Positions 6,324 to 13,160 of a stretch of DNA of 23,396 bases are shown here, in pieces; position 1 is the first letter of the stretch, and every line of letters begins with the position of its first letter. The DNA comes from Clostridia bacterium (lineage in GTDB: Bacteria; Bacillota; Clostridia; Oscillospirales; UBA644): the NCBI GenBank assembly GCA_014872655.1, contig WHHJ01000031.1, positions 1-23,396 on the forward strand. Direction: 5' to 3'. A program made the translations under genes and the position numbers. A model generated the notes under the pieces. It had not been told where the DNA came from. It did no database searches and was given only the letters and a program-made list of their open reading frames with translations.

Positions 6324-6698
6324 AATCCAATTGGAAAGCAATATCTGTGCGGTACAGGTTGAAATCAGAGTCTTTCCAAAGCAGATGTTTTGACCACCTT
6401 TTCAAAGGTTAAAGGCCATACGGACAGCCGGGTCAAATGCCGAACCCGCTTAGCGGGGGCAACTTCTGTTGCCTTATTGATTGAACGAGACATTCGTTCT
6501 GAATTTTATAAGTTGGTTACTTTATAACCGCTGCGCTTTTATACGCACATCAACTTGTGAAACGGTCAATAAGAGTAGTAAGCATGATGCTTGCTATATA
6601 GACTCTGTAAATCCGTGATGGCAATCTGTATTGTCGCAAAGATTGCGGCATTTGTTTGTCTATCCATAGTGGTGCGTTTTTGCGCGCCACTTTTTTTA
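6324..6698 (+). ncRNA. Structured 5' leader of the polyamine operon; candidate riboswitch/attenuator
   Basis: About 375 nt without a credible gene, full of helices. Strongest pairs: TTGGAAAG (6331-6338) with CTTTCCAA (6372-6379); the 7-bp long-range helix CAGAGTC (6366-6372) with GACTCTG (6601-6607); CCCGC-TTA-GCGGG (6445-6457); GGCAAC-TTCT-GTTGCC (6458-6473); GAACGA/TCGTTC (6483-6499); a 12-bp helix (6504-6515 with 6551-6562) enclosing two small hairpins as a three-way junction; AGTAAGC/GCTTGCT (6577-6595); and GTCGCAA/TTGCGGC (6633-6649). An intrinsic terminator ends it directly before the speD ribosome binding site. Several pairings exclude each other, as expected for a switch. I do not recognise SAM, lysine, guanidine, cobalamin, T-box, RNase P or tmRNA signatures. 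The alternative is a stand-alone RNA with read-through into speD. Confidence 0.7.
6668..6697 (+). terminator. Intrinsic terminator between leader RNA and speD (attenuator)
   Basis: AGTGGTGCG (6668-6676) pairs with CGCGCCACT (6683-6691) with one G-U pair and a 6-nt loop, followed by T residues 6691-6697. The speD ribosome binding site GGAG (6702-6705) starts five bases later, so operon expression from the promoter at 6289 must pass this terminator. Confidence 0.9.
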
Positions 6699-6713
6699 TT
6701 TGGAGTGACTGAT

Positions 6714-7475
6714 ATGGAAAACAAACTCAAACTGTATGGATTTAATAATCTTACAAAGTCCTTAAGTTTTAATATATACGATGTTTGTTACGCAAAGAGC
6801 GCGCGGGAACAGCAAAATTATATTGAATATATAGACGGTCAATACAACTCGGAGCGAATCACCAATATCATGCAGGATTTGACGGCGATGATCGGTGCTA
6901 ATGTATTGAGTATTTCAAAAATGGATTATGACCCACAGGGAGCATCTGTGACTTTTTTGATTGCAGAAGGCGATATGCAGCCTGTTAACGGCGAGGCGAT
7001 TGTCGCTCATTTGGACAAAAGTCACGTTACGGTTCATACGTATCCGGAGTATCATCCTGATACTTGTATTGCAACCTTTCGGGTTGATATTGATGTGGCA
7101 ACATGCGGCGAAATTACGCCGTTGTCCACATTGGATTATTTGATTGACAGCTTTGATTCGGATATCATTACCATGGATTATCGTGTCCGCGGCTTTACTC
7201 GGGATGTTTCAGGCAAAAAATTATTTATGGATCATAATATTACGTCGATTCAGGACTATATTGATAAAAACACACTTTTACGGTATGATGCCGTAGACGT
7301 GAATGTGTATCAGGCGAATTTGTTCCACACAAAGATGTTAATCAAAGAGATTGATTTGCAAAATTATCTGTTTAATACGGATGTATACGAGGTTCCGCCT
7401 CAGGAGCGGTTGCGGATTACCTCTGCGCTTCGGCGAGAAATGATAGAGATATACAGCGGATTGAATATTTATTAA
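6714..7475 (+). CDS. speD: S-adenosylmethionine decarboxylase proenzyme (E. coli-type SpeD)
   Basis: SpeD makes decarboxylated AdoMet, the aminopropyl donor for spermidine synthesis. It is a pyruvoyl enzyme that cleaves itself. The motif HLDKSHVTVHTYPEYHP is almost the E. coli SpeD sequence; cleavage is expected between Lys102 and Ser103, with Ser103 becoming the pyruvoyl group. ATCGEI (Cys131) and ITMDYRVRGFTRDVSGKK are further family blocks. The length, 253 residues, fits the E. coli class (about 264) and not the short B. subtilis SpeH class (about 125). The frame is open upstream to 6591 through the terminator, but ATG 6714 has GGAG at 6702-6705 and MENKLKLYGFNNLTKSLSFN is the family's start. 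It is the first gene of the polyamine operon. Confidence 0.95.
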   Translation: MENKLKLYGFNNLTKSLSFNIYDVCYAKSAREQQNYIEYIDGQYNSERITNIMQDLTAMIGANVLSISKMDYDPQGASVTFLIAEGDMQPVNGEAIVAHLDKSHVTVHTYPEYHPDTCIATFRVDIDVATCGEITPLSTLDYLIDSFDSDIITMDYRVRGFTRDVSGKKLFMDHNITSIQDYIDKNTLLRYDAVDVNVYQANLFHTKMLIKEIDLQNYLFNTDVYEVPPQERLRITSALRREMIEIYSGLNIY

Positions 7476-7487
7476 GGGTATGATCGT

Positions 7488-8942
7488 TTGGAAAGATTGA
7501 CGCAGCAGTCGGCGCCGGTTTATGAGGCGTTAGAACAATTTAAAAGTATGCGGGTAGTTCCGTTTGATGTTCCAGGGCATAAGCGGGGACGCGGGAATCC
7601 GGAGTTGACCGCTTTTTTAGGTGAGAAATGTGTTGGCATCGATGTCAATTCGATGAAGCCGTTGGATAATCTGTGCCATCCGGTTTCCGTGATTGCGCAG
7701 GCAGAGCAGCTTGCCGCAGAAGCGTTCGGTGCCTGCAGTGCATTCTTCATGGTAAATGGAACAACGTCCGCCGTACAGAGCATGATTTTGTATGCGTGCA
7801 AAAAAGGCGATAAGATTATTTTGCCGCGCAATGTGCATCGGAGTGCTATCAATGCTCTGGTTTTATGCGGAGCGGTTCCAGTTTATATCAACCCGGGTGT
7901 GGATCCCAGGCTGGGAATTTCACTGGGCATGGATTTGGAAGATGTAAAACATGCGATTGATTGTAATCCGGATGCTAAAGCGGTCTTAGTGAATAATCCG
8001 ACTTATTATGGCATTTGTTCGGATCTTCGTTCGATTACCGAGTATGCTCATGCGCGAGGAATGTTGGTTTTGGCGGATGAAGCTCATGGAACCCATTTTT
8101 CATTTGGTAAAAATCTCCCTGTTTCCGGGATGCATGCCGGTGCCGATATGGCCTCTGTTAGTATGCATAAGTCCGGAGGAAGTCTGACGCAAAGTTCTTT
8201 TTTGGTTTGCGGCCCAGCCGTGAACGCGGGTTATATGCGTCAGATCATCAATTTAACGCAAACTACCAGTGCTTCGTATCTGTTAATTGCTAGTTTGGAT
8301 CTTTCCCGCCGAAATTTGGCTTTGCATGGGGAAGAAATTTTTGAAAAGGTCTCTCAATTTTCTGAATACGCACGGCAGGAGATCAATGCAATTGGAGACT
8401 ACTATGCCTTTTCCAAAGAGCTCATTAATGGCCGTGACGTTTATGATTTTGATGTGACCAAGTTAGCTGTCAACACCATTCAGACGGGATTGGCCGGCAT
8501 CGAAGTTTATGATTTGTTGCGTGATGAGTATGATATTCAGGTAGAGTTCGGAGACATCGGTAATATCTTGGCATATGTTTCTGTCGGGGACCGGATGCGT
8601 GATATTGAACGGTTGGTCAGTGCCATGGCTGAGGTTCGTCGTCGGTTCCGAAAAAGTTGTCGGGGGATGATGACGCAGGAGTATATTGCGCCGGATGTCA
8701 TATTAACTCCGCAAGATGCTTTTTATTCTGCGAAAAAGAGCGTTCCGCTGGAACAGGCTGCAGGATGTGTGTGCAGTGAGTTTGTGATGTGTTATCCGCC
8801 GGGCATTCCGATTTTAGCTCCCGGAGAGCGAGTTACGAAACAGATTGTGGAATATATTGTCTACGCAAAAGAGAAGGGCTGTTCCCTGACGGGACCGGAA
8901 GACAGCCAAGTTAATTATTTAAATGTAATTACGGAGGTTTAA
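7488..8942 (+). CDS. speA: Arginine decarboxylase, fold type I PLP (Orn/Lys/Arg decarboxylase family)
   Basis: This 484-residue PLP-dependent decarboxylase is of the compact B. subtilis SpeA (aspartate aminotransferase fold) kind. It opens with the family block FDVPGHKRGRG. The cofactor site is visible as NGTTSAVQSMI, the ADEAHGTHF aspartate (Asp197) and the Schiff-base lysine in SMHKSGGSLTQSS (Lys228). The C-terminal domain ends with MCYPPGIPILAPGERVT, also typical. The family includes arginine, lysine and ornithine decarboxylases; arginine is favoured because an agmatinase lies in the same operon, giving arginine to agmatine to putrescine. It starts at TTG 7488, 12 bp after speD, with a modest AAGGG at 7474-7478; the weak start may lower its expression relative to speD. 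Confidence 0.9.
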   Translation: MERLTQQSAPVYEALEQFKSMRVVPFDVPGHKRGRGNPELTAFLGEKCVGIDVNSMKPLDNLCHPVSVIAQAEQLAAEAFGACSAFFMVNGTTSAVQSMILYACKKGDKIILPRNVHRSAINALVLCGAVPVYINPGVDPRLGISLGMDLEDVKHAIDCNPDAKAVLVNNPTYYGICSDLRSITEYAHARGMLVLADEAHGTHFSFGKNLPVSGMHAGADMASVSMHKSGGSLTQSSFLVCGPAVNAGYMRQIINLTQTTSASYLLIASLDLSRRNLALHGEEIFEKVSQFSEYARQEINAIGDYYAFSKELINGRDVYDFDVTKLAVNTIQTGLAGIEVYDLLRDEYDIQVEFGDIGNILAYVSVGDRMRDIERLVSAMAEVRRRFRKSCRGMMTQEYIAPDVILTPQDAFYSAKKSVPLEQAAGCVCSEFVMCYPPGIPILAPGERVTKQIVEYIVYAKEKGCSLTGPEDSQVNYLNVITEV

Positions 8943-8944
8943 TC

Positions 8945-9796
8945 GTGGAGTTTTGGTATACGGAAAACCATACAGACAATGTAAAATTTTCGATCCGTGT
9001 CAACAAACAACTTTATAGCGGAGAAAGTGAATTTCAGCGCATCGACGTATTTGAGTCTGAAGAATTTGGTCGTTTTTTGACTTTGGACGGCTATATGATG
9101 CTGACGGAAAAAGATGAGTTCATCTATCATGAAATGATTACGCATGTTCCGATGGCGGTCAATCCGAATATTCGCCGTGTGCTGGTGATCGGTGCTGGGG
9201 ACGGCGGTGTTGTCCGGGAATTGACAAAATATACTTCCATCGAACAAATTGATATGGTGGAGATTGATGAACAGGTTGTTGCGGTTTGTAAACAATACCT
9301 GCCTACCGTATCCTGCCGGTTAGACGATCCGCGCGTACATCTGTTTTATGACGACGGGGTCAAGTTTGTCCGTTCCAAAGAAGACGAATATGATTTGATT
9401 ATCGTCGATTCTACGGATCCATTTGGTCCCGGCGAAGGCCTGTTTACCAAAGAGTTTTACGGGAACTGTAGTAAAGCCCTCCGTCATGGTGGAATCATGG
9501 TCAATCAGCACGAAAGTCCGTTTTATCATAATGACGCCATTGCTATGCAGCGTGCACATCGTCGGATTGTAGAGAGTTTCCCGATTAGTCGGGTATATCA
9601 GGCGCATATTCCGACTTATCCGTCCGGACATTGGCTGTTTGGCTTTGCGTCAACGAAGTATCATCCGGTTGCAGACTTAAAATCCGGGTCTTGGAAGAGT
9701 TTAGGAATTCAGACGCGGTATTACAATACCAAACTTCATGCCGGCGCTTTTTCGCTGCCTGTTTATGTGGAGGAATTATTGCGAGATGTTGAGTAA
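8945..9796 (+). CDS. speE: Polyamine aminopropyltransferase (spermidine synthase)
   Basis: SpeE transfers the aminopropyl group of decarboxylated AdoMet to putrescine. The 283-residue protein has the N-terminal beta domain (MEFWYTENHTDNVKFSIRV), the LDGYMMLTEKDEFIYHEMITHVPM block, the AdoMet-like motif VLVIGAGDGGVVREL, the acidic MVEIDE, the catalytic-region VDSTDPFGPGEGLF and the closing YYNTKLHAGAFSLP, all standard for spermidine synthases. It starts with GTG at 8945, two bases after the speA stop, behind GGAGG (8933-8937). Because the same operon has a second spermidine route, the substrate could instead be agmatine, as in aminopropylagmatine synthases, or spermidine. The sequence alone does not decide this. 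Confidence 0.94.
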   Translation: MEFWYTENHTDNVKFSIRVNKQLYSGESEFQRIDVFESEEFGRFLTLDGYMMLTEKDEFIYHEMITHVPMAVNPNIRRVLVIGAGDGGVVRELTKYTSIEQIDMVEIDEQVVAVCKQYLPTVSCRLDDPRVHLFYDDGVKFVRSKEDEYDLIIVDSTDPFGPGEGLFTKEFYGNCSKALRHGGIMVNQHESPFYHNDAIAMQRAHRRIVESFPISRVYQAHIPTYPSGHWLFGFASTKYHPVADLKSGSWKSLGIQTRYYNTKLHAGAFSLPVYVEELLRDVE

Positions 9797-10646
9797 AAAT
9801 ATAGAAACTTTTATCGGATGTGACAGTGAGTATTCCGAATCGGATATTGTGTTGTTCGGGGCACCGTTTGACGGTACGACATCATTTCGGCCTGGGACAC
9901 GGTTTGGCCCTTCGGAAATTCGTCATCAGTCATACGGTTTGGAAACTTACAGCCCGTATCAGGATGCAGACCTCTGCGATTGTCGAATTTTTGACAGCGG
10001 AGATTTGGAACTTTGTTTTGGCGACACGGTCCGGGTTTTGGATGATATCGAGAGTCGTACCAAACAAATTTTAGAAGACGGAAAGCTTCCGTTTATGGTC
10101 GGCGGCGAGCATTTGGTAACGCTGGGGGCCGTACGTGCTGTTTTTGACAAATACCCACAATTGGCGATTGTTCATTTTGACGCGCATGCTGATTTGCGGG
10201 ATGATTATTTGGGACAGAAGTTGTCTCATGCCTGTGTGCTGCGTAGATGTCATGAATTGGTAGGAGACGGATCGATTTATCAGTTTGGCATTCGGTCCGG
10301 AGACCGTAGCGAATTTACCTGGCAGCAGGGGCATACGGAAATGTATCGGTATGATACAGCGGAATTGAAACAAGTTTTGTCGCGGTTGCAAAATCGACCT
10401 GTGTATTTGACTGTCGATTTGGATGTTTTGGATCCTTCTGTTTTTCCGGGAACCGGGACGCCGGAAGCCGGCGGAATTGGATTTGACACCCTGCGCAAAG
10501 ATGTCACGTTGATTTGCCAGCAATTGCAGGTGGTAGGCTGTGATGTAAATGAATTGAGTCCGGCCTATGATCTGAGCGGCGTTTCAACGGCTGTAGCCGG
10601 AAAAATCATTCGTGAAATGCTGATTGCATTGGCAAACCGAGTATAA
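9786..10646 (+). CDS. speB: Agmatinase (ureohydrolase family)
   Basis: SpeB hydrolyses agmatine to putrescine and urea with a binuclear Mn centre. In this 286-residue protein the metal ligands are visible: His109 in GGEHLVT, the HFDAHADLRD motif (Asp132, His134, Asp136) and the VDLDVLDPSVFPG motif (Asp211, Asp213), followed by GTGTPEAGG. ATG 9786 is chosen because it overlaps the end of speE by 11 bp and gives the normal N-terminus; the open frame extends back to 9738 inside speE without support. A GGAGGA near 9770 is available for translation. If SpeE uses agmatine, this enzyme could instead act on aminopropylagmatine. Confidence 0.93.
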   Translation: MLSKNIETFIGCDSEYSESDIVLFGAPFDGTTSFRPGTRFGPSEIRHQSYGLETYSPYQDADLCDCRIFDSGDLELCFGDTVRVLDDIESRTKQILEDGKLPFMVGGEHLVTLGAVRAVFDKYPQLAIVHFDAHADLRDDYLGQKLSHACVLRRCHELVGDGSIYQFGIRSGDRSEFTWQQGHTEMYRYDTAELKQVLSRLQNRPVYLTVDLDVLDPSVFPGTGTPEAGGIGFDTLRKDVTLICQQLQVVGCDVNELSPAYDLSGVSTAVAGKIIREMLIALANRV

Positions 10647-10684
10647 TATTTGAAATAAAAGTATGGAAATAAAGGAGAATTAAA

Positions 10685-11887
10685 ATGGGCAGAGCACTCA
10701 TTATCGGTTGCGGCGGCGTAGCGTCTGTCGCCATTCATAAATGTTGTCAATACAGCGAGGTTTTTGAAGAAATCTGTATTGCAAGCAGAACCAAAAGCAA
10801 ATGCGACGCATTGAAGGAGAAGTTGGAGGGAAAGACGTCTACTGTTATAACCACTGCACAGGTGGATGCCGACAATGTAGACCAGTTGGTTGCATTGATT
10901 GAATCTTATCAGCCGGATATTGTCATGAACTTGGCTTTACCGTATCAAGATTTAAAAATCATGGATGCTTGCTTAAAAACGAAAACCCACTACATGGATA
11001 CTGCCAATTATGAACCGGAAGATACGGCAAAATTTGAATACAGCTGGCAATGGGCTTATCGGGACGCATTTGAAAAGGCGGGGATTACCGCTTTATTGGG
11101 TAGCGGATTTGACCCCGGTGTTACTGGCGTTTTCAGTGCTTATGCGCTCAAGCACTATTTTGATGAAATTGAGTACATCGATATTTTGGATTGCAATGCC
11201 GGCGATCACGGCTATCCGTTTGCGACGAATTTTAACCCTGAAATCAACATTCGTGAAGTTTCCGCTAACGGTAGTTACTGGGAAAACGGGCACTGGGTTG
11301 AGACAGAGCCTATGGAGATCAAGCGGGTATACAATTTCCCCGAGATCGGTCCCAAAGATATGTATTTGCTGCACCATGAAGAGATTGAATCTTTGGCCTT
11401 AAATATTCCGGGGATTAAAAGAATTCGGTTTTTTATGACTTTTGGCGAGAGCTATTTAAATCATTTACGGTGTTTGGAAGATGTCGGCATGACATCTATC
11501 GAACCGATCATGTATGAAGGCCGGCCGATTGTTCCATTGCAATTCTTAAAGGCGGTTTTACCGGATCCCTCTACTTTGGGTGCCAGAACAAAAGGAAAGA
11601 CCAATATTGGTTGTATTTTCCGCGGGAAAAAGGACGGTAAAGATCGTACTTATTATGTATATAATGTTTGTGATCACGAAGCCTGCTACAAAGAAGTCGG
11701 CTCTCAGGCTGTCGCTTACACCACAGGGGTTCCTGCTATGATCGGAGCCGCCATGATTTTGACGAAAACATGGAATAAGCCCGGCGTGCATAATATCGAA
11801 GAGTTTGATCCCGATCCGTTTATGGATTGCTTGTGTCGTTTTGGTCTTCCGTTCCAGGAGAGTTTTGATCCGGAGTTGGTTGACTGA
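10685..11887 (+). CDS. Carboxynorspermidine/carboxyspermidine synthase (saccharopine dehydrogenase family)
   Basis: This 400-residue NADPH-dependent enzyme condenses L-aspartate semialdehyde with putrescine (or diaminopropane) to carboxyspermidine (or carboxynorspermidine). It begins with a Rossmann motif ALIIGCGGVASVAIHKC, then an IASRT strand end typical of NADP binding, and has the family blocks YMDTANYEPED, LLGSGFDPGVTGVFSAYA and DCNAGDHGYPFATNFNPEINIRE, and HHEEIESLALNIPGIKRIRFFMTF. The ATG follows AAAGGAG at good spacing. The next gene, nspC, overlaps its stop codon, so the two enzymes are made together. Together with putrescine from SpeA/SpeB this is a complete alternative spermidine route. 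Confidence 0.93.
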   Translation: MGRALIIGCGGVASVAIHKCCQYSEVFEEICIASRTKSKCDALKEKLEGKTSTVITTAQVDADNVDQLVALIESYQPDIVMNLALPYQDLKIMDACLKTKTHYMDTANYEPEDTAKFEYSWQWAYRDAFEKAGITALLGSGFDPGVTGVFSAYALKHYFDEIEYIDILDCNAGDHGYPFATNFNPEINIREVSANGSYWENGHWVETEPMEIKRVYNFPEIGPKDMYLLHHEEIESLALNIPGIKRIRFFMTFGESYLNHLRCLEDVGMTSIEPIMYEGRPIVPLQFLKAVLPDPSTLGARTKGKTNIGCIFRGKKDGKDRTYYVYNVCDHEACYKEVGSQAVAYTTGVPAMIGAAMILTKTWNKPGVHNIEEFDPDPFMDCLCRFGLPFQESFDPELVD

Positions 11888-13011
11888 TGCGTTTTGAACA
11901 GTTACCGACGCCGTGTTATGTCATTGACATTGCAGCGTTAAAGCGAAATTTACAGATTTTAGAGCAAGTTCGTTTGCGCACCGGAGCCAAGATTCTTTTA
12001 GCGCAAAAGGCTTTTTCGGCTTTTTGTGTTTATCCATTGATCGGACAATATTTGGACGGGACCGTTGCCAGCGGTCTATATGAGGCAAAACTCGGGGCAG
12101 AAATGATGAAAAAAGAAAACCACGTTTTTGCTCCCGCATATAAGGAAGCGGATTTTGATCCGTTATTAGAAGTTTGTGACCACATTGTTTTTAATTCTTT
12201 GTCTCAGTTAGCTTTGTATGGCCAGAGATCCCGTGCTGCGGGGAAAGAAGTCGGGCTTCGTGTCAATCCGCAATGTTCTACGCAGCAAGGACATGCCATT
12301 TATGATCCGTGCGGCGATTATTCTCGTTTAGGCGTTATTCCAGATTTACTGCAAGAACTTCCGGATTGTGTTACGGGACTTCATTTCCATACGTTATGCG
12401 AACAGGATGCAGATGATTTACAGGTGACGCTGCAGGCTGTAGAAGAAAAATTCGGTAAATATTTTTCACGAATCAAGTGGCTCAATTTGGGTGGCGGACA
12501 TCACATCACAAGGCCTGGATATCATATCGATTTGTTAGAACAGTGTATCCGTCATATCCAACAGCAGTATGGCTTACAGGTTTATTTGGAACCTGGAGAA
12601 GCGGTTGCACTTAATGCAGGATATTTAGTGTCTACCGTGATGGATATTGTTCAGAATGATCGACAAATTGCCATTTTGGACGCTTCGGCAGCTTGCCATA
12701 TGCCTGATGTATTGGAAATGCCATATCGTCCGCCGTTGCGGGGATCCGGGGATATTGGCGAAAAATCTTATTTATATCGTTTGGCCGGGAATACGTGTCT
12801 GGCCGGTGATATAATCGGGGATTATTCTTTTGACGCGCCGCTGCGCATGGGCGATCGACTAATTTTTGAGGATATGGCGATCTACTCTATGGTTAAAAAT
12901 AACACCTTTAACGGGATTCCTCTTCCGGCGATTGCTGTGATGGAGGAGTCCGGAGATTGTCAGTTGATTCGTCAGTTTTCTTATCAGGATTTTAAAAACA
13001 GATTGTCATAA
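11887..13011 (+). CDS. nspC: Carboxynorspermidine/carboxyspermidine decarboxylase
   Basis: NspC is a PLP-dependent, alanine-racemase-fold (fold type III) decarboxylase that turns carboxyspermidine into spermidine (or carboxynorspermidine into norspermidine). The 374-residue protein starts PTPCYVIDIAALKRNL, carries the Schiff-base lysine in ILLAQKAFS (Lys41), HFHTLCEQDADDL, the glycine-rich phosphate site LNLGGGHHIT, YLEPGEAV and AGDIIGDYSF near the C-terminal active-site region. Its ATG overlaps the upstream TGA in an ATG/TGA junction (11885-11889), so translation is coupled. It is the last gene of the operon, with a terminator directly behind. Confidence 0.94.
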   Translation: MRFEQLPTPCYVIDIAALKRNLQILEQVRLRTGAKILLAQKAFSAFCVYPLIGQYLDGTVASGLYEAKLGAEMMKKENHVFAPAYKEADFDPLLEVCDHIVFNSLSQLALYGQRSRAAGKEVGLRVNPQCSTQQGHAIYDPCGDYSRLGVIPDLLQELPDCVTGLHFHTLCEQDADDLQVTLQAVEEKFGKYFSRIKWLNLGGGHHITRPGYHIDLLEQCIRHIQQQYGLQVYLEPGEAVALNAGYLVSTVMDIVQNDRQIAILDASAACHMPDVLEMPYRPPLRGSGDIGEKSYLYRLAGNTCLAGDIIGDYSFDAPLRMGDRLIFEDMAIYSMVKNNTFNGIPLPAIAVMEESGDCQLIRQFSYQDFKNRLS

Positions 13012-13041
13012 AAAGAGCGCTCCTGAGGGGCGCTCTTTTTT
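13012..13041 (+). terminator. Intrinsic terminator of the polyamine operon
   Basis: A 12-bp stem (AAAGAGCGCTCC with GGGGCGCTCTTT, one G-T, loop TGA) begins directly after the nspC stop and runs into six or more Ts at 13036-13041. Confidence 0.93.
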
Positions 13042-13101
13042 CGTCAATATGACAAAATACGGATAGGTTTTAGTGATTATTAACATAAATAAAAAAGGTG
13101 G

Positions 13102-13130
13102 TTGACGGACAAATGCTTTCATGTTATACT
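13102..13130 (+). promoter_or_regulatory. Promoter of the LRR-GH16 lipoprotein gene
   Basis: TTGACG (13102-13107), a 17-bp spacer and TATACT (13125-13130) with extended-10 TG at 13122-13123. The predicted start is about 24 nt before the ATG. Confidence 0.82.
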
Positions 13131-13160
13131 GTAATAGTATGAAATTAAGGGAGAGCAAAA

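Noticed and set aside
6324..6698. Assignment of the speD leader to SAM, lysine, guanidine, cobalamin, T-box, RNase P or tmRNA families
   Set aside because: I looked for their conserved blocks and found none.
6591..6713. In-frame upstream extension of speD or a leader peptide reading through the terminator
   Set aside because: The frame is open from 6591, but neither TTG 6591 nor ATG 6618 has a ribosome binding site, and SpeD homologues begin at the 6714 methionine. A 15-codon frame at 6438 also lacks a ribosome binding site.
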